NCBI RefSeq assembly: GCF_003324165.1
Contig: NW_025407868.1
Coordinates: forward strand, 1 to 64,000
Direction of reading: 5' to 3'
Length of the DNA stretch: 64,000 nucleotides
Source of the DNA: Naegleria lovaniensis
Taxonomy: Eukaryota > Heterolobosea > Eutetramitea > Acrasida > Naegleriidae
The notes under the pieces were generated by a model, which worked only from the letters and a program-made list of their open reading frames with translations, was not told the origin of the DNA and searched no databases. The position numbers and the translations under genes were made by a program. Below, piece by piece: positions 32,083 through 42,503 of this stretch (position 1 is its first letter; every line of letters starts with the position of its first letter).

Positions 32083-35000
32083 TGGTCTCAGAGCAGAACC
32101 ATTATCAGCCCTAAAAGGCTACCTCAATTCAATCACTCCTGATATAATCATGCTCCAGGAAGTTAAAAGCGTCTATATTGGTCCAGATTTTCCCTCTATA
32201 TATTATTCTTCATTTACGTATTATCATGATCCAAGAGATTCATGTGGTGTATCTATTTGCCTTAACAAAAGTACTTTCAAAGATATTGAAGAAATCATCT
32301 TAGATCCGATCATTAGAAGTAACGCGCGAATTATTGGAGCGAAATGTAAAGTCAATTCGATCAATACTCTAGTTATTTCTGCGTACTTTCCAAACCAACC
32401 AGCTGACAGATGTGAATTCACATATATTCTTGACGACCTAATTGAAAAATATCCTAATCACAAAATCATTATTGGAGGTGATTATAATGCAATCTTATCA
32501 GAGAATCACTCCTCAAATGAATCCAGAAGAACTGATCAAAATATATTAGATCTTATTAACAAGAGAAATCTTAATTACTATCCTTTCCCACATTTATCAT
32601 GGCACCTTCATTATACTATTAACAAACAATCCAAGTCTATAATAGACTACATATCCACAGATTTTCCTATTGCATCTGGTGAAGTATTGAATGCCAATTT
32701 CATATCAGACCACAAAATGGTTAAAATTCTACTTGATCTCTCATGTCAACGAACACCTTTGTTAATTCGAAAGAAACGTAACTTCCAAGATCCCAAAAAT
32801 AAGAAAGAAGTGTTGGCCATTAGCAAAGAATGTGTATCTCAAGTTAAGAATTTAGAAACTGATAACGACAAATGGCTTTTCATTTGTGATAAACTAGGCG
32901 ATAAATTTGTGGAGGTCAATCCACCTAAACTTGATCCTAAAATCTACAAATATAATAAGCAATACAAGAAGCTCATGTTAATACTTGATAGAAGTGAGCA
33001 CGGATATCCTTGTGACAAGTTATTGGCCACTATCGGTAAAACTTTAGAACAGGTTCCAAAATGTCTAGCAAGTGTCAAAGAGAAGATCAAGAATCATATC
33101 AAATGGAGCCATGACAAGGCTTTGAATAGGAAGATGAAATGGTGGGAACAGAATTATGCAACCAACTCTAAACACTTGCGAAAGAAAATTTACAAAACAT
33201 CATCACCACCATACAAATTATCTATTGACGGAACTGAAATTAATGACCCCAATGAAGTTGCCAATGTGATCAAGGACAAATATCAACAAAATCTCAACTT
33301 TAGAGGAAGGAATCATCAAATTGACATTACCAAGTTTTTCAAGCACAAACATCCATTAATTGATAATTGCAATGACAAAATACTCGGTAGAATTACCACG
33401 GAAGAGAAAGAATGGATAATTCAGAATTTAAAATCCACAGCACCCAACGAACTAGGTTTAAGACAAAAAACCATCAAATACATGTGTAAAGAATTACAGG
33501 AGGAAATTTTTCAAATTATTGAAAATATCATTACTACTGGATTTACTCCTGAATCAATGCAAAGTGTCAGCATTCTCCCAATTCACAAAAAGAATAAGGA
33601 CCACTCAAACCCTGCTAACTATAGACCTATTGCCCTCATGGACTCAGGACTTAAAATAGCTACTAAATTAATCACCAAAAGATTGAAGGAAGTTTTAAAG
33701 GGAAGATTATCATTAGCTCAATTTGGTGGTGAAGACGGCAGAGAAACTATTCACAGAGTTCTTTCAATTTACAATATGATTGCTTGGGCAAAAAAGGACA
33801 AGAAACCTTTTTACGGTTTGGCTGTTGACATCAAAAAAGCTTATGACTCATTACCGAGAATTATGCTTCGAGATGGACTGCTTTTCTTAGGGATTGATGA
33901 AATTACTGCTGATGGAATTCTGGAAATATTAGGTGAATCTACGACAAAGTTTGTTATACCTAATGGTAAATCAGAATGTTTCACTGTGAAAGATGGATTG
34001 AAACAAGGTGACACCTTCTCTCCCCTTGCATTCAAAATTGCACTTGAGCCTCTCTTACAATTTTTAGAAATAACATATAATGGTGCTAGTGTTGCAAATT
34101 ATTGGAACATTAGTACAGGCGCATGGATTGATGATTTGAATTCATTTTCCAATGAATTACCTGAAATTGAAAATTCTTTGCATGACATTGAAACCTATCT
34201 CCATGGCTATCACATGGAATTAGATCATTCCAAAACTAACCTCTTCTCCGATAAGGAATGTAGTATCAAGACATTATCTGGAAGTACGATCAAAAGTAAT
34301 GATTCTGTTATTATACTAGGTAATAATATTACCAATAATACTGAGGAACAAAAGAAATACACTACTTCAATTATTGAAGAAGTTAAAAGAAGAACTAACT
34401 CTATTGGCTGGAATTTTCCAATACAAAACATTGTCAAAATTATCAACACAGACATTGTTCCGTATGCACTGTACCACCTAATTCCTCTCGCTAATGACCA
34501 TCTAGAGAAACAAATTGATAAATTCCTTCGCAACTTTATATGTGAAAGATTAAGAACCAAGAGAAAATTAGCTCTCGAGTGGTTTTATACTCATCAAGAC
34601 AAAGGTGGACTTGGATTAATTTCTGTTCAAGAAATGAGTTACTCGGACCTAATGTGTAAAGTCAGAAAGTTCCTTGAACAATATGATATCTGTCTTGGAT
34701 CTTCTACAAGATTCCTTTGTGAACGAATCAAACAGGAGCATGGTTTTGACATCCTCAATGATCCAATCCCTACTTGGTATAAACCAGACCCATGGATTCC
34801 TCAATATCTCAAGAGAATAATTTTCATGAACAAATCTTCCAATATTAGATTGTGGCATTCGAGTGACCAATGGCATGAAAAAACTCTCATCCCTTATGGA
34901 AAATTCCCTAAAGGTTTAAGACAATTCCTGCTCTACAAAGATTGGAACAGATTAAGCATGTGGGTTCCTGACCCTAAAAATTTACAAGTGAAATTACATG

Positions 35001-36193
35001 ATGATATCAAACATTCCAATCATATCACCCAGATTCGCAACATTCTCAATAGCATGGATTTTGGAAAAATCAAAGACGAGAGCAAATACTACAAATATGT
35101 TGGTAACAACACATCCCTGTCAAACCTCTTGAACAAAGCTACACTAATTGGTACTGACGGATCATGTAACAATAATATTGCTGGTTACGGTATTGTAACT
35201 GATCAGAATGTTTCCATCTCAAGTCACACCTTAGGACAAGGAACTGCCTACAACAGTGAAGTTCAAGCACTCCACACAGCTGTTAGATTGCTAGATAACA
35301 ACACTCCTAGAACAATAGTCATAGATGCGAAAAGTATTTATGACCAACTTTTCCAATTCAGAAAATCTAGAGATCCTTATGTTGAAGAAATTCGTAATTA
35401 TTTAAAAGTGAAGGATCAGATCAAAATTATGCATGTTAATAGTCATACAGGTAAACAAGATATCTATAGCCGTATAAATGAATTAGCAGATAGGGCTGCT
35501 AAGAAAGGTGCTGATTGTAACAATATTCTTACTAATATTCCATCCAATAATTGGTATATTATTATCAACAATGTATTATACACTCAAAACACTAGACAAA
35601 CAATGTACAAACTTCTATTTCAACACCTCCACAAAAGAACATACACGCCAAAGAACCTTCCTCCCAAGAACAGAAAGTTCACCAACATTTACCCCTCAAT
35701 AGGAATCGGTTTCAGAACCATAAATCTAATATTTAAAATTAGAGTGAACGTGATGAAGACTTTGGAAAATTTAAACAAGATATCCAAGACGAACTTGCTA
35801 TGTCCTTGCTGTAGTAGAGAGACAATGCAACACATTATTTTTGAATGTAAATACTATAGTGATATAAGAAAAGAAATGTTTAGGAATTTATATAATATCT
35901 CAATATATGCAAAGAATAACAGGAAATTCTCCAAACGACTATTGTACCTCATCAAGACTAAGCAAGATATCCATAGCCTAACAGGTGCTAAAGTTGGATT
36001 GGGTAAGAAATGGGACAAAGTATTTACCAAGGAAGCTTATCGATCTATTACTAAAATGTGGATGAAACGAAATCATTTTTTCATGGAAGAATTGAAACTC
36101 ACCTGGAATGAATTTGAACAACAATACGATTTTAATCCCAATTTCATTGATTTGAACAAGTTTAAACTATACATGAAATACCCACGACCATGA
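31955..36193 (+). CDS. LINE ORF2: endonuclease, reverse transcriptase, RNase H, zinc motif
   Basis: 1412 aa from the first in-frame ATG (31955). Endonuclease/EEP domain (about residues 35-260): NINGLR, LQEVK, GGDYNA and SDHK, so the key Asn, Glu, Asp and His are present. RT (about 535-800): ILPIHKK, NYRPIAL, motif A AVDIKKAYDSL, motif B LKQGDTFSPLAF, motif C WIDDL (YADD position, both catalytic Asp kept, Tyr-Ala replaced by Trp-Ile). RNase H (about 1060-1190): GTDGS, NSEVQAL, IDAKS, then NSHTGK and NELAD. The zf-RVT-like CPCC...H...C follows at about 1283. No stop or frameshift: apparently functional. Codon use is as AT-rich as the host's. Confidence 0.93.
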   Translation: MTVQRIVPTGRNMKMKLRNATKSLNYYLTSVAPELSILTLNINGLRAEPLSALKGYLNSITPDIIMLQEVKSVYIGPDFPSIYYSSFTYYHDPRDSCGVSICLNKSTFKDIEEIILDPIIRSNARIIGAKCKVNSINTLVISAYFPNQPADRCEFTYILDDLIEKYPNHKIIIGGDYNAILSENHSSNESRRTDQNILDLINKRNLNYYPFPHLSWHLHYTINKQSKSIIDYISTDFPIASGEVLNANFISDHKMVKILLDLSCQRTPLLIRKKRNFQDPKNKKEVLAISKECVSQVKNLETDNDKWLFICDKLGDKFVEVNPPKLDPKIYKYNKQYKKLMLILDRSEHGYPCDKLLATIGKTLEQVPKCLASVKEKIKNHIKWSHDKALNRKMKWWEQNYATNSKHLRKKIYKTSSPPYKLSIDGTEINDPNEVANVIKDKYQQNLNFRGRNHQIDITKFFKHKHPLIDNCNDKILGRITTEEKEWIIQNLKSTAPNELGLRQKTIKYMCKELQEEIFQIIENIITTGFTPESMQSVSILPIHKKNKDHSNPANYRPIALMDSGLKIATKLITKRLKEVLKGRLSLAQFGGEDGRETIHRVLSIYNMIAWAKKDKKPFYGLAVDIKKAYDSLPRIMLRDGLLFLGIDEITADGILEILGESTTKFVIPNGKSECFTVKDGLKQGDTFSPLAFKIALEPLLQFLEITYNGASVANYWNISTGAWIDDLNSFSNELPEIENSLHDIETYLHGYHMELDHSKTNLFSDKECSIKTLSGSTIKSNDSVIILGNNITNNTEEQKKYTTSIIEEVKRRTNSIGWNFPIQNIVKIINTDIVPYALYHLIPLANDHLEKQIDKFLRNFICERLRTKRKLALEWFYTHQDKGGLGLISVQEMSYSDLMCKVRKFLEQYDICLGSSTRFLCERIKQEHGFDILNDPIPTWYKPDPWIPQYLKRIIFMNKSSNIRLWHSSDQWHEKTLIPYGKFPKGLRQFLLYKDWNRLSMWVPDPKNLQVKLHDDIKHSNHITQIRNILNSMDFGKIKDESKYYKYVGNNTSLSNLLNKATLIGTDGSCNNNIAGYGIVTDQNVSISSHTLGQGTAYNSEVQALHTAVRLLDNNTPRTIVIDAKSIYDQLFQFRKSRDPYVEEIRNYLKVKDQIKIMHVNSHTGKQDIYSRINELADRAAKKGADCNNILTNIPSNNWYIIINNVLYTQNTRQTMYKLLFQHLHKRTYTPKNLPPKNRKFTNIYPSIGIGFRTINLIFKIRVNVMKTLENLNKISKTNLLCPCCSRETMQHIIFECKYYSDIRKEMFRNLYNISIYAKNNRKFSKRLLYLIKTKQDIHSLTGAKVGLGKKWDKVFTKEAYRSITKMWMKRNHFFMEELKLTWNEFEQQYDFNPNFIDLNKFKLYMKYPRP

Positions 36194-36195
36194 AT

Positions 36196-36350
36196 AATAA
36201 TTGAAATTTACAACAATATTTGAAATTAACACTAACCTTGATGACAAAAACAATAATTGAAATTTACAACAATATCTGAAATTAACACTAACCTTGATGA
36301 CAAAAAAAATAATTGAAATTTACAACAATAATTACACTAACTTTGATGAC
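36196..36350 (+). repeat. 56-bp tandem repeat in LINE 3' UTR
   Basis: Units start at 36196, 36252 and 36308 (each beginning AATAATTGAAATTTAC), period 56 bp. The third unit has an internal deletion of about a dozen bases, so there are about 2.7 copies. Tandem 3' UTR units are common in some LINEs and may be recognised by the reverse transcriptase. Confidence 0.85.
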
Positions 36351-36439
36351 ATGAACCACCTTTAACTGCACTAATTGCACACACAGCCATGAATAACGTT
36401 TGAATTTTCGAACAAATAAACGCATGGACAGTGATTATT

Positions 36440-36464
36440 AAAAAAAAAAAATGGCATCTGAATC
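36440..36464. repeat. LINE poly(A) and 3' target-site duplication
   Basis: Eleven A residues of element tail run into the ATG of UBA3, then the 13-base duplicated target (36452-36464). The last A of the run is the A of the start codon. Confidence 0.88.
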
Positions 36465-37818
36465 AACTCCAAGCATCACTGCCCCTTTCTCTCCCGAAAT
36501 TGAAGCAGAAAGATGGAAAGATCTCGATTACATTCTCAAACGATCAGGTCCATTTGCTCCAGAGGATTTCCAAGCAGGAGAAGAAACCAAACAATTTTTA
36601 CAAGATACCTGTAAAGTTTTGATTATTGGAGCTGGTGGTCTTGGATGCGATCTCGTCAAAAACTTGGCAATGAGTGGATTCCGTTCAATTGATATCATTG
36701 ATATGGACACGATCAGTACTAGCAATTTGAACAGACAATTTTTGTTCCGTGATGGTGATGTAGGAAAGATGAAGGCTGAAGTTGCTGCCAAGTTTGTGAA
36801 TGAGCGTGTGGCTGGTGTAAAAGTAACACCACACATTTGTGCCATTCAAGAGAAGGACAAGGACTTTTACAGACAATTCGGAATCGTGATTGCCGGTTTG
36901 GATTCAATTCCAGCCCGTAGATGGATCAACTCAACTCTTCTCTCCTTCATTCAATACAATGATGAAGCAAAGACTGAGGTGGATATGAGTTCAATGATCC
37001 CATTGGTTGATGGTGGTACTGAAGGATTCAAAGGTCAATCAAGAGTCATTTTGCCAGGTGTTACAGCTTGTTATGAATGTACTTTAGATTTGTTCCCTAC
37101 CGATGAGACAAATTATCCAATGTGTACTTTGAAGACAACTCCTCGTTTGCCTGAACATTGTATTCAATATTGTTATATTGAAGAATGGCGTAACACAAAG
37201 GGAAAGGAAGGCATCGCCGATGATGAACAAGTTGATGGAGATAATCCAAGACATGTTCAATGGATCTATGAAAAATCAGTAGAACGTGCAAAGAACTTTG
37301 GTATTGCTGGTGTTACTTATCGTTTAACACAAGGTGTCATCAAGGGTATCATTCCTGCAATTGCATCAACTAATGCTATTATTGCTTCATCATGCACAAA
37401 CGAAGCCTTCAAATTGGCCACTTTCTGTCTTCCATTCTTGGATGACTACATGATGTACAACGGAAGTGAAGGAATTTACACTTTCACCTACAAGAACATG
37501 AAGAAGGAAGGATGTTTACAATGTGGTCCTGATGGTATCGCAAAAACAATTAATTGTTCTGCTGACATTACATTGAACGACTTCAGAGATTTATTAAGAA
37601 CTGACAAATCTATTCAATTCAACAATTCATCATTGCGTGATTTGACAAATGAAAAGACGCTCTATTTCACCAAACCAGCCACATTGAGACAAATGACAGA
37701 ACCAAACTTGAACAAGAAGCTCAAAGAATTGTTCAGCACTGGTACAGAACTCTACGCCACTGACACTGAAGTTATTGCTGATCGTGGTGTTACTTTGATC
37801 GTCAATTTTACAGACTAA
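36451..37818 (+). CDS. UBA3: UBA3, NEDD8-activating enzyme E1 catalytic subunit (complete)
   Basis: 455 aa. The adenylation domain starts with [13 protein letters not shown] (nucleotide loop) and [16 protein letters not shown] (ATP-contact Asp, Asn, Arg). Zinc pairs CYEC and CLQC are both present. The catalytic Cys lies in YPMCTLKTTPRLPEHCI at about residue 224, matching human UBA3. The last about 90 residues form the ubiquitin-fold domain that recruits UBC12. With APPBP1/NAE1 the enzyme adenylates NEDD8 and forms the thioester needed for cullin neddylation. The coding region is intact, but on this allele the ATG lies directly after the LINE poly(A), 5 kb from the native promoter. The start codon is the duplicated target copy. 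Confidence 0.95.
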   Translation: MASESTPSITAPFSPEIEAERWKDLDYILKRSGPFAPEDFQAGEETKQFLQDTCKVLIIGAGGLGCDLVKNLAMSGFRSIDIIDMDTISTSNLNRQFLFRDGDVGKMKAEVAAKFVNERVAGVKVTPHICAIQEKDKDFYRQFGIVIAGLDSIPARRWINSTLLSFIQYNDEAKTEVDMSSMIPLVDGGTEGFKGQSRVILPGVTACYECTLDLFPTDETNYPMCTLKTTPRLPEHCIQYCYIEEWRNTKGKEGIADDEQVDGDNPRHVQWIYEKSVERAKNFGIAGVTYRLTQGVIKGIIPAIASTNAIIASSCTNEAFKLATFCLPFLDDYMMYNGSEGIYTFTYKNMKKEGCLQCGPDGIAKTINCSADITLNDFRDLLRTDKSIQFNNSSLRDLTNEKTLYFTKPATLRQMTEPNLNKKLKELFSTGTELYATDTEVIADRGVTLIVNFTD

Positions 37819-37943
37819 GATGTAACAGGAATGTATTTATTAAAATCATGAAATTAGCTCGATGGTGTATAATAACAATATTATGCTATGGTAGGTGTGT
37901 AAATCTTCAATTTGAGGATGCGTAAGTTAACAACCAACAAAAA

Positions 37944-40081
37944 ATGTCGCAAAAAGAAGAAGGCTCAAAAGAAGCGATCATTAACACCTCAACAACAACA
38001 AGACCGCCAACGGAAGAGGACTCTTCATTTGAAAAGAAACTAACCACACCACCATCCTCCAATACAACTCCGATCAACAATTCTCAACAACAAGATCAAG
38101 AATCTGATGAAAATGATGAGGATTATGAAGACTATGAAGATGATTCCGAAGACTTTGAAGACATAGACAATGAAATATTAGAACTTGCCAAGCTAGAATC
38201 CAAACAAGATTTATTGGATCAAATGATGATGCAGTTTGTAATGGGAAAGGATGGAACTTTGATCAAAACCGATCATGATCCTTTTGCATACGAGGAAGGA
38301 ATCGGAGATGAGAGCGAGGATGATGATGATGATGATTACTACGATGTCGATGATGATGATGAATTTGATGCAGAATTGGGTGAAGAATTTTTCAACAAGA
38401 TGCTAAATAGTGTAAATAAGCAAAAGTTTGATAACGTGTTGTCTCCAATGAAAAAATCAAAGAATAACACTCCCTCAAAAACTAAGAGTGTAGATATTGA
38501 AGAAGTGGACGATGCTGTTGAATTAGATTTGGTCACAGGAGGTGCTCGTGAAATTATGAAGCAATTAGAGGAAAATGAGGAATTGGATTTAGAAAATGAT
38601 CAAGATTTCCAAGATGGCATTTTCCATACTTTTTCGATTGACACTTACCCAAATTTAATCCAACAAATTTCACTTTTTATCTCGACAGACATTTGCATGA
38701 GCGAAAACTCGGGCTATTATAATATATTTCAAAGTGCAATGAAACGATTTTACATGGATCTGAAGAGGTATCTTTTAACGCAAAAAGTGAGAAAAGAATC
38801 GAACGATCCTACGCTACAAGTCTCTACAACTATGTCCAGTGAAGATTTGAAAATACGTTGTTATGAAGGTTTGTTTTAATAATGTTTTCAATTAATGTTA
38901 AAGATCACAATTGTACCATAGTTCAACCAAGCGTGAATTATCTTCAACATATTGTCACCAATGCATTTCTCCCAAAATCTAATCAACACAAGAGTGAAAA
39001 TATTCTAGAAAATAATGAACTCGTTCGAATAGCAAAGAAAGTGATACAATCTAAAACTGAAAAGAAGGAGAAGCTTTCAAAGATTATGAAAGATTTTGTA
39101 TGGTCAGAAGATTTCGATACCAACAGAACTTCAATATCTGGTGAAGAAGAAATGGAAGAGTTTGACGACGATCCTGATGATCCAGAATATGAATCAGTCG
39201 ACAATCCTGATGAATTAGACAAATTGAAGAGATTCAAGACGAATGGAGGGCACATTAAATTGCTAAAAATTGGAAACTTTGTTCCATCGGTGAATTATGA
39301 TGGCCAATACGTATTGAAAGCTTCACCACTTACACAAAAGCTCTACTACAAATTATTTACATTTTTACCAAGATATTACCCTCATCCAAAAACCTTTTCT
39401 GAGAAACAATATCTGGAAAACATTTTAATGACCTCCTCTGTGAGTGCAAAAACTTTCAATACCGAAGTGTTGAGAGATTTTTCACGGTTCAAAGTCAGTC
39501 ATCTGTTATCCATTGAGATTGATTATGAAGATATCATTGGTATTCATTTACAGAAAGTTCCAATTTCTAAATCTATTCAAGACCATCCACTAGCATTGTT
39601 GGTGTTAGATCTTAAACAACAACCAAAATTTTACACCAAACGAATCTATTGCACCGAATTTGAAAGAAATGACTCTAGAGAACGAACAGACTTTACCAAA
39701 AATAAGCAAGCATCTCAATACAGTAGACATTACGTTATCGGTGACGATAGAGAGTTGCGAAGAATACTATCGGTGATGATTCATAGTGACAGCAGTGGTC
39801 GATTAGCTCAAATATATGAACAAGGAATGCAAGATATTAGCTTCCAAAATGAACCTTCGTGGAAGCTCACGGAAGAAGAAACCCCCAAATTTAACAAACG
39901 AGAGAATATCGAAATGGCCATACCTTTCAATCCTGATTTACCAGAAGGATTTTTAGTTTATGAAGATGAAGAAGAGGAAATGCTCAATCATGCCAATTAT
40001 GATTCTGAAATGGACGAATTTGATTTCAAAAATATTGAAACAGTGCATCTTTATGATTACCCAAACGCATCAGAAGAGTAA
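37944..40081 (+). CDS. Acidic protein, unrecognised
   Basis: Exons 37944-38868 and 38904-40081, separated by a 35-nt intron (GTTTGT...TAAAG); 700 aa, frame conserved across the join. The N-terminal 200 residues contain several Asp/Glu runs (including a 6-Asp run), typical of nuclear histone- or RNA-associated proteins. After residue 210 a folded-looking region begins, with KRFYMDLKRYLL, then a second acidic linker (EEEMEEFDDDPDDPEYES) and a long globular part with HPLALLVLDLKQQPKFYTKRI. I recognise no family. The gene starts 125 bp after UBA3. Confidence 0.7.
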
Positions 40082-40203
40082 AATGATTTGAGTACTCAAA
40101 CATTTGTTCATGTTGCATTTTGGGCGAATCTAGAACATTACACGAATTTACATGTCTATTAGTCTCCTAAAGCTTTAGAAAGCGTGGTGCTCTTCGTTCA
40201 TTC

Positions 40204-41578
40204 TCAGACAGTTGTAGTGATTTTGTCATGCAACTGTAACATGTTCTCGTCTTGTGTGCTCTTTTCCTCACCGGCACTCCTACTTATCGTTTCTAGTTGT
40301 TGTGGTTGATTAGACTCGAACGACATGGAATGAGTCACTTGAATCTCATTGAGAGGTCTGTAAATAATTATAAACAAAATCAAAATAGCAGCCAAGGTTG
40401 AGTCATGCAATCCAAAAAAGATCAACATCGAGTTACTATTCAAAATAGTAAATGGAATACAAAAGAATCCTACACATTGAAGAAATATACTAATGGTGAC
40501 CCCGATCAAGATCGTGATTGCTTTCTTTAAAGCCACACGTTTGGTATTGACTGTTTCGAATTTGGAATAGGGTATATTTTTAGATGGTGGTTCAGATTGA
40601 GAGTCTGATTGTGATTTGGGAAGTGCTACAATGGAGCTTGCTAATATTTTCTTTTCTCCTTGTTGAATCGATCGAAGTAATAGATATCCAACATACTTAA
40701 ATTTAAGGAAATGTTACATTCGAACTGAATCAAAACAATTTCACTTACATGCATAAACGCAAGTTGAAGGAAAGTTAGCAAGGTAAATGCAAGAGCTGCT
40801 ACAATAAGGATTGTCATGACAAAATAATTTGCAATTATTGTTCCCAAATCGGCAGCCAATATTCCTCCAACTACTAACGCTAAAACAGCAACGGAACCAA
40901 CAACGACAACCAGTGTAATGGTAAAGAAATGCAGTACTAGAAATCTCAATAGTTTAAACTTCTTCTCTGAAATGGCTCCAACTTTTCGAGTGGTCACCAA
41001 ACTGTCAAAAGTCATCATTAAAAAATCCACAATTCCAAACTTTGTACTTACAATAAATGTGAAACAAATGTAATCAACATAAATTCAAACAAGGTCGTCA
41101 AGCAGATCACACTTCTGTCAAATCCTTTCAAAATTGAAAACACAATCAATACAGTTTTAGGTTGAGTACTAATATAGGCCATTTCAGCTCCAATTCTCGT
41201 AATCATATTAAACAATGAACATAATGAAAGAGTCAACAACAATGAAAACAAAATTCTTTGATTTTTTCTAGCATCTCTTCGATGATTCCTTTTGTTTGTA
41301 CTGTCACGACGACCTCTATGGTCATGACACAATTTCATCATGATGGAAGCAATGACAATACTCAACACCAAAAAGACAATGACGAAAGGACCATTAATAC
41401 CAAAAGCAGCATATTGATAACTGGTCATTAAATTCGTACGGGTGGCATTGGCTGACGACGATATATTGGACATGTTCGAAGAATTGTCGGAGACGAGTTG
41501 CAGCACAGCAACATCGGAGAGGATCATCTTGTTCAGAGAAAATGACGGATCGAGGAGCTTGAAAGAGTGTGTGGTCAT
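40204..41578 (-). CDS. Seven-transmembrane protein (GPCR-like)
   Basis: Exons 41578-41052, 41001-40749 and 40695-40204 with introns of 50 and 53 nt; 423 aa. The N-terminal about 50 residues have N-glycosylation sites (NMSNIS, NATRTN) and no signal peptide, as in many receptors. Seven hydrophobic segments follow: three in exon 1, two in exon 2 and two in exon 3. A basic loop (HRGRRDSTNKRNHRRDARKNQR) follows segment 1 and a Ser/Pro-rich loop lies before segment 6. Consistent with a 7TM receptor or a TOM1-like 7TM protein. No DRY-type motif seen; ligand unknown. Confidence 0.68.
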
Positions 41579-42134
41579 GATGGTGGTCTCTTGAGTTTTT
41601 TGAGAGAGAAAAATATTTTTTGTGTGGTACAAGTGTTTGGCAACGCACCACCGTGTAAAAGCTCTGTTTTCGAAACGCCATATCTCTCTAACTTTGAGAG
41701 ATAGAAATGAACTAGGAGATGAGATACTAATCTGTCCATCGAGATAAATCAAAATCAAAAGATTCACATTGTCTTTTAAATTTTTCCAGCAAGTGAATTG
41801 TCTTTTAAATTTTTCAAGCAAGTGAATGCCAATTCAATTAGACTGTATCTACGGTCATAGCAATCTAACGTTGATTTTCCTTACTCATGAGGACATGTTA
41901 AGGTTTTTTGTGGTTGAGATGAACTCGTAACGAAAATTGCAGAAACTTTCATTACAACATGTAACCACCAATCCACGTACTGCCCTTGTTACCACTTAAT
42001 AGTCGAATTTTTGACAATTTTGCACCTTTTTTTTGCCACCTCCAAACACAGGCTTGTTGATAAAATCGCAGCGATCAACCTCAGATAGCATTCAAAAACA
42101 CAAAAAAAAAACAAATTCGTTCATCAACTCAAAA
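41579..42134. other. Intergenic with a 29-bp tandem duplication
   Basis: About 555 bp. The only structure is a two-copy tandem repeat at 41769-41797 and 41798-41826, each beginning TTGTCTTTTAAATTTTTC, one mismatch. Divergent promoters for the 7TM gene and the small cysteine protein are expected here. Confidence 0.5.
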
Positions 42135-42293
42135 ATGTGCAAGTATAGCTCTGGCTGTGGTTCATCCGATAAGATCTATTGTAAATCATGTGGTACTGCA
42201 ATGTGCAAGCAATGTAAGAGAAACTTGGGTGATGGAACCCCTGTGAAGAGTGGTAATAGTGCTGCTTGTGGTAAATGCGGTAACAATTATTAA
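42135..42293 (+). CDS. Small Cys-rich, probably zinc-binding protein (52 aa)
   Basis: A short intact frame from an ATG preceded by an A-rich leader. It contains eight Cys in the pattern C-x5-C, C-x2-C-x4-C-x2-C, C-x2-C (MCKYSSGC, IYCKSCGTAMCKQCKR, AACGKCG). The central part resembles a small B-box/LIM-like zinc ribbon. It may bind two zinc ions. A free-standing 52-aa domain could be a regulator or adaptor. Family unknown. Confidence 0.55.
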   Translation: MCKYSSGCGSSDKIYCKSCGTAMCKQCKRNLGDGTPVKSGNSAACGKCGNNY

Positions 42294-42503
42294 GAGAGAG
42301 ATTGATTATTCTCTTCGTGTTCTGAATTAGATCCGTTTCAAAAGAGGAATCAATAAATTCTGTACCATATTTTCTCTCAAAAATTTTGATCAACATTTTG
42401 GAGATGGCATCCGTTCTCTTTTTTGATCCTTCCTCAGTATTTTCTACACTGGCCGCGGTATCATAATAATCGTTCGAAGATGTTTATTTGGCTCAACTGT
42501 ATC

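Larger units (their letters stand above)
31487..36450 (+). mobile_element. Full-length non-LTR retrotransposon (LINE, APE-RT-RNase H type)
   Basis: About 4.96 kb, flanked by a target-site duplication and ending in a poly(A) tract (36440-36450). It has a 215-nt 5' leader with two hairpins, a small ORF1, an overlapping 1400-aa ORF2 and a 3' UTR with 56-bp tandem repeats. Both ORFs are open. ORF2 has apurinic endonuclease, reverse transcriptase, RNase H and a C-terminal zf-RVT-like zinc motif, the layout of the I/Tad/plant-LINE side of the non-LTR tree. It inserted at an A8 tract in UBA3 in the same orientation as the gene. Intact ORFs, a near-perfect TSD and an empty allele in the same assembly point to a young insertion. 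Confidence 0.93.
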
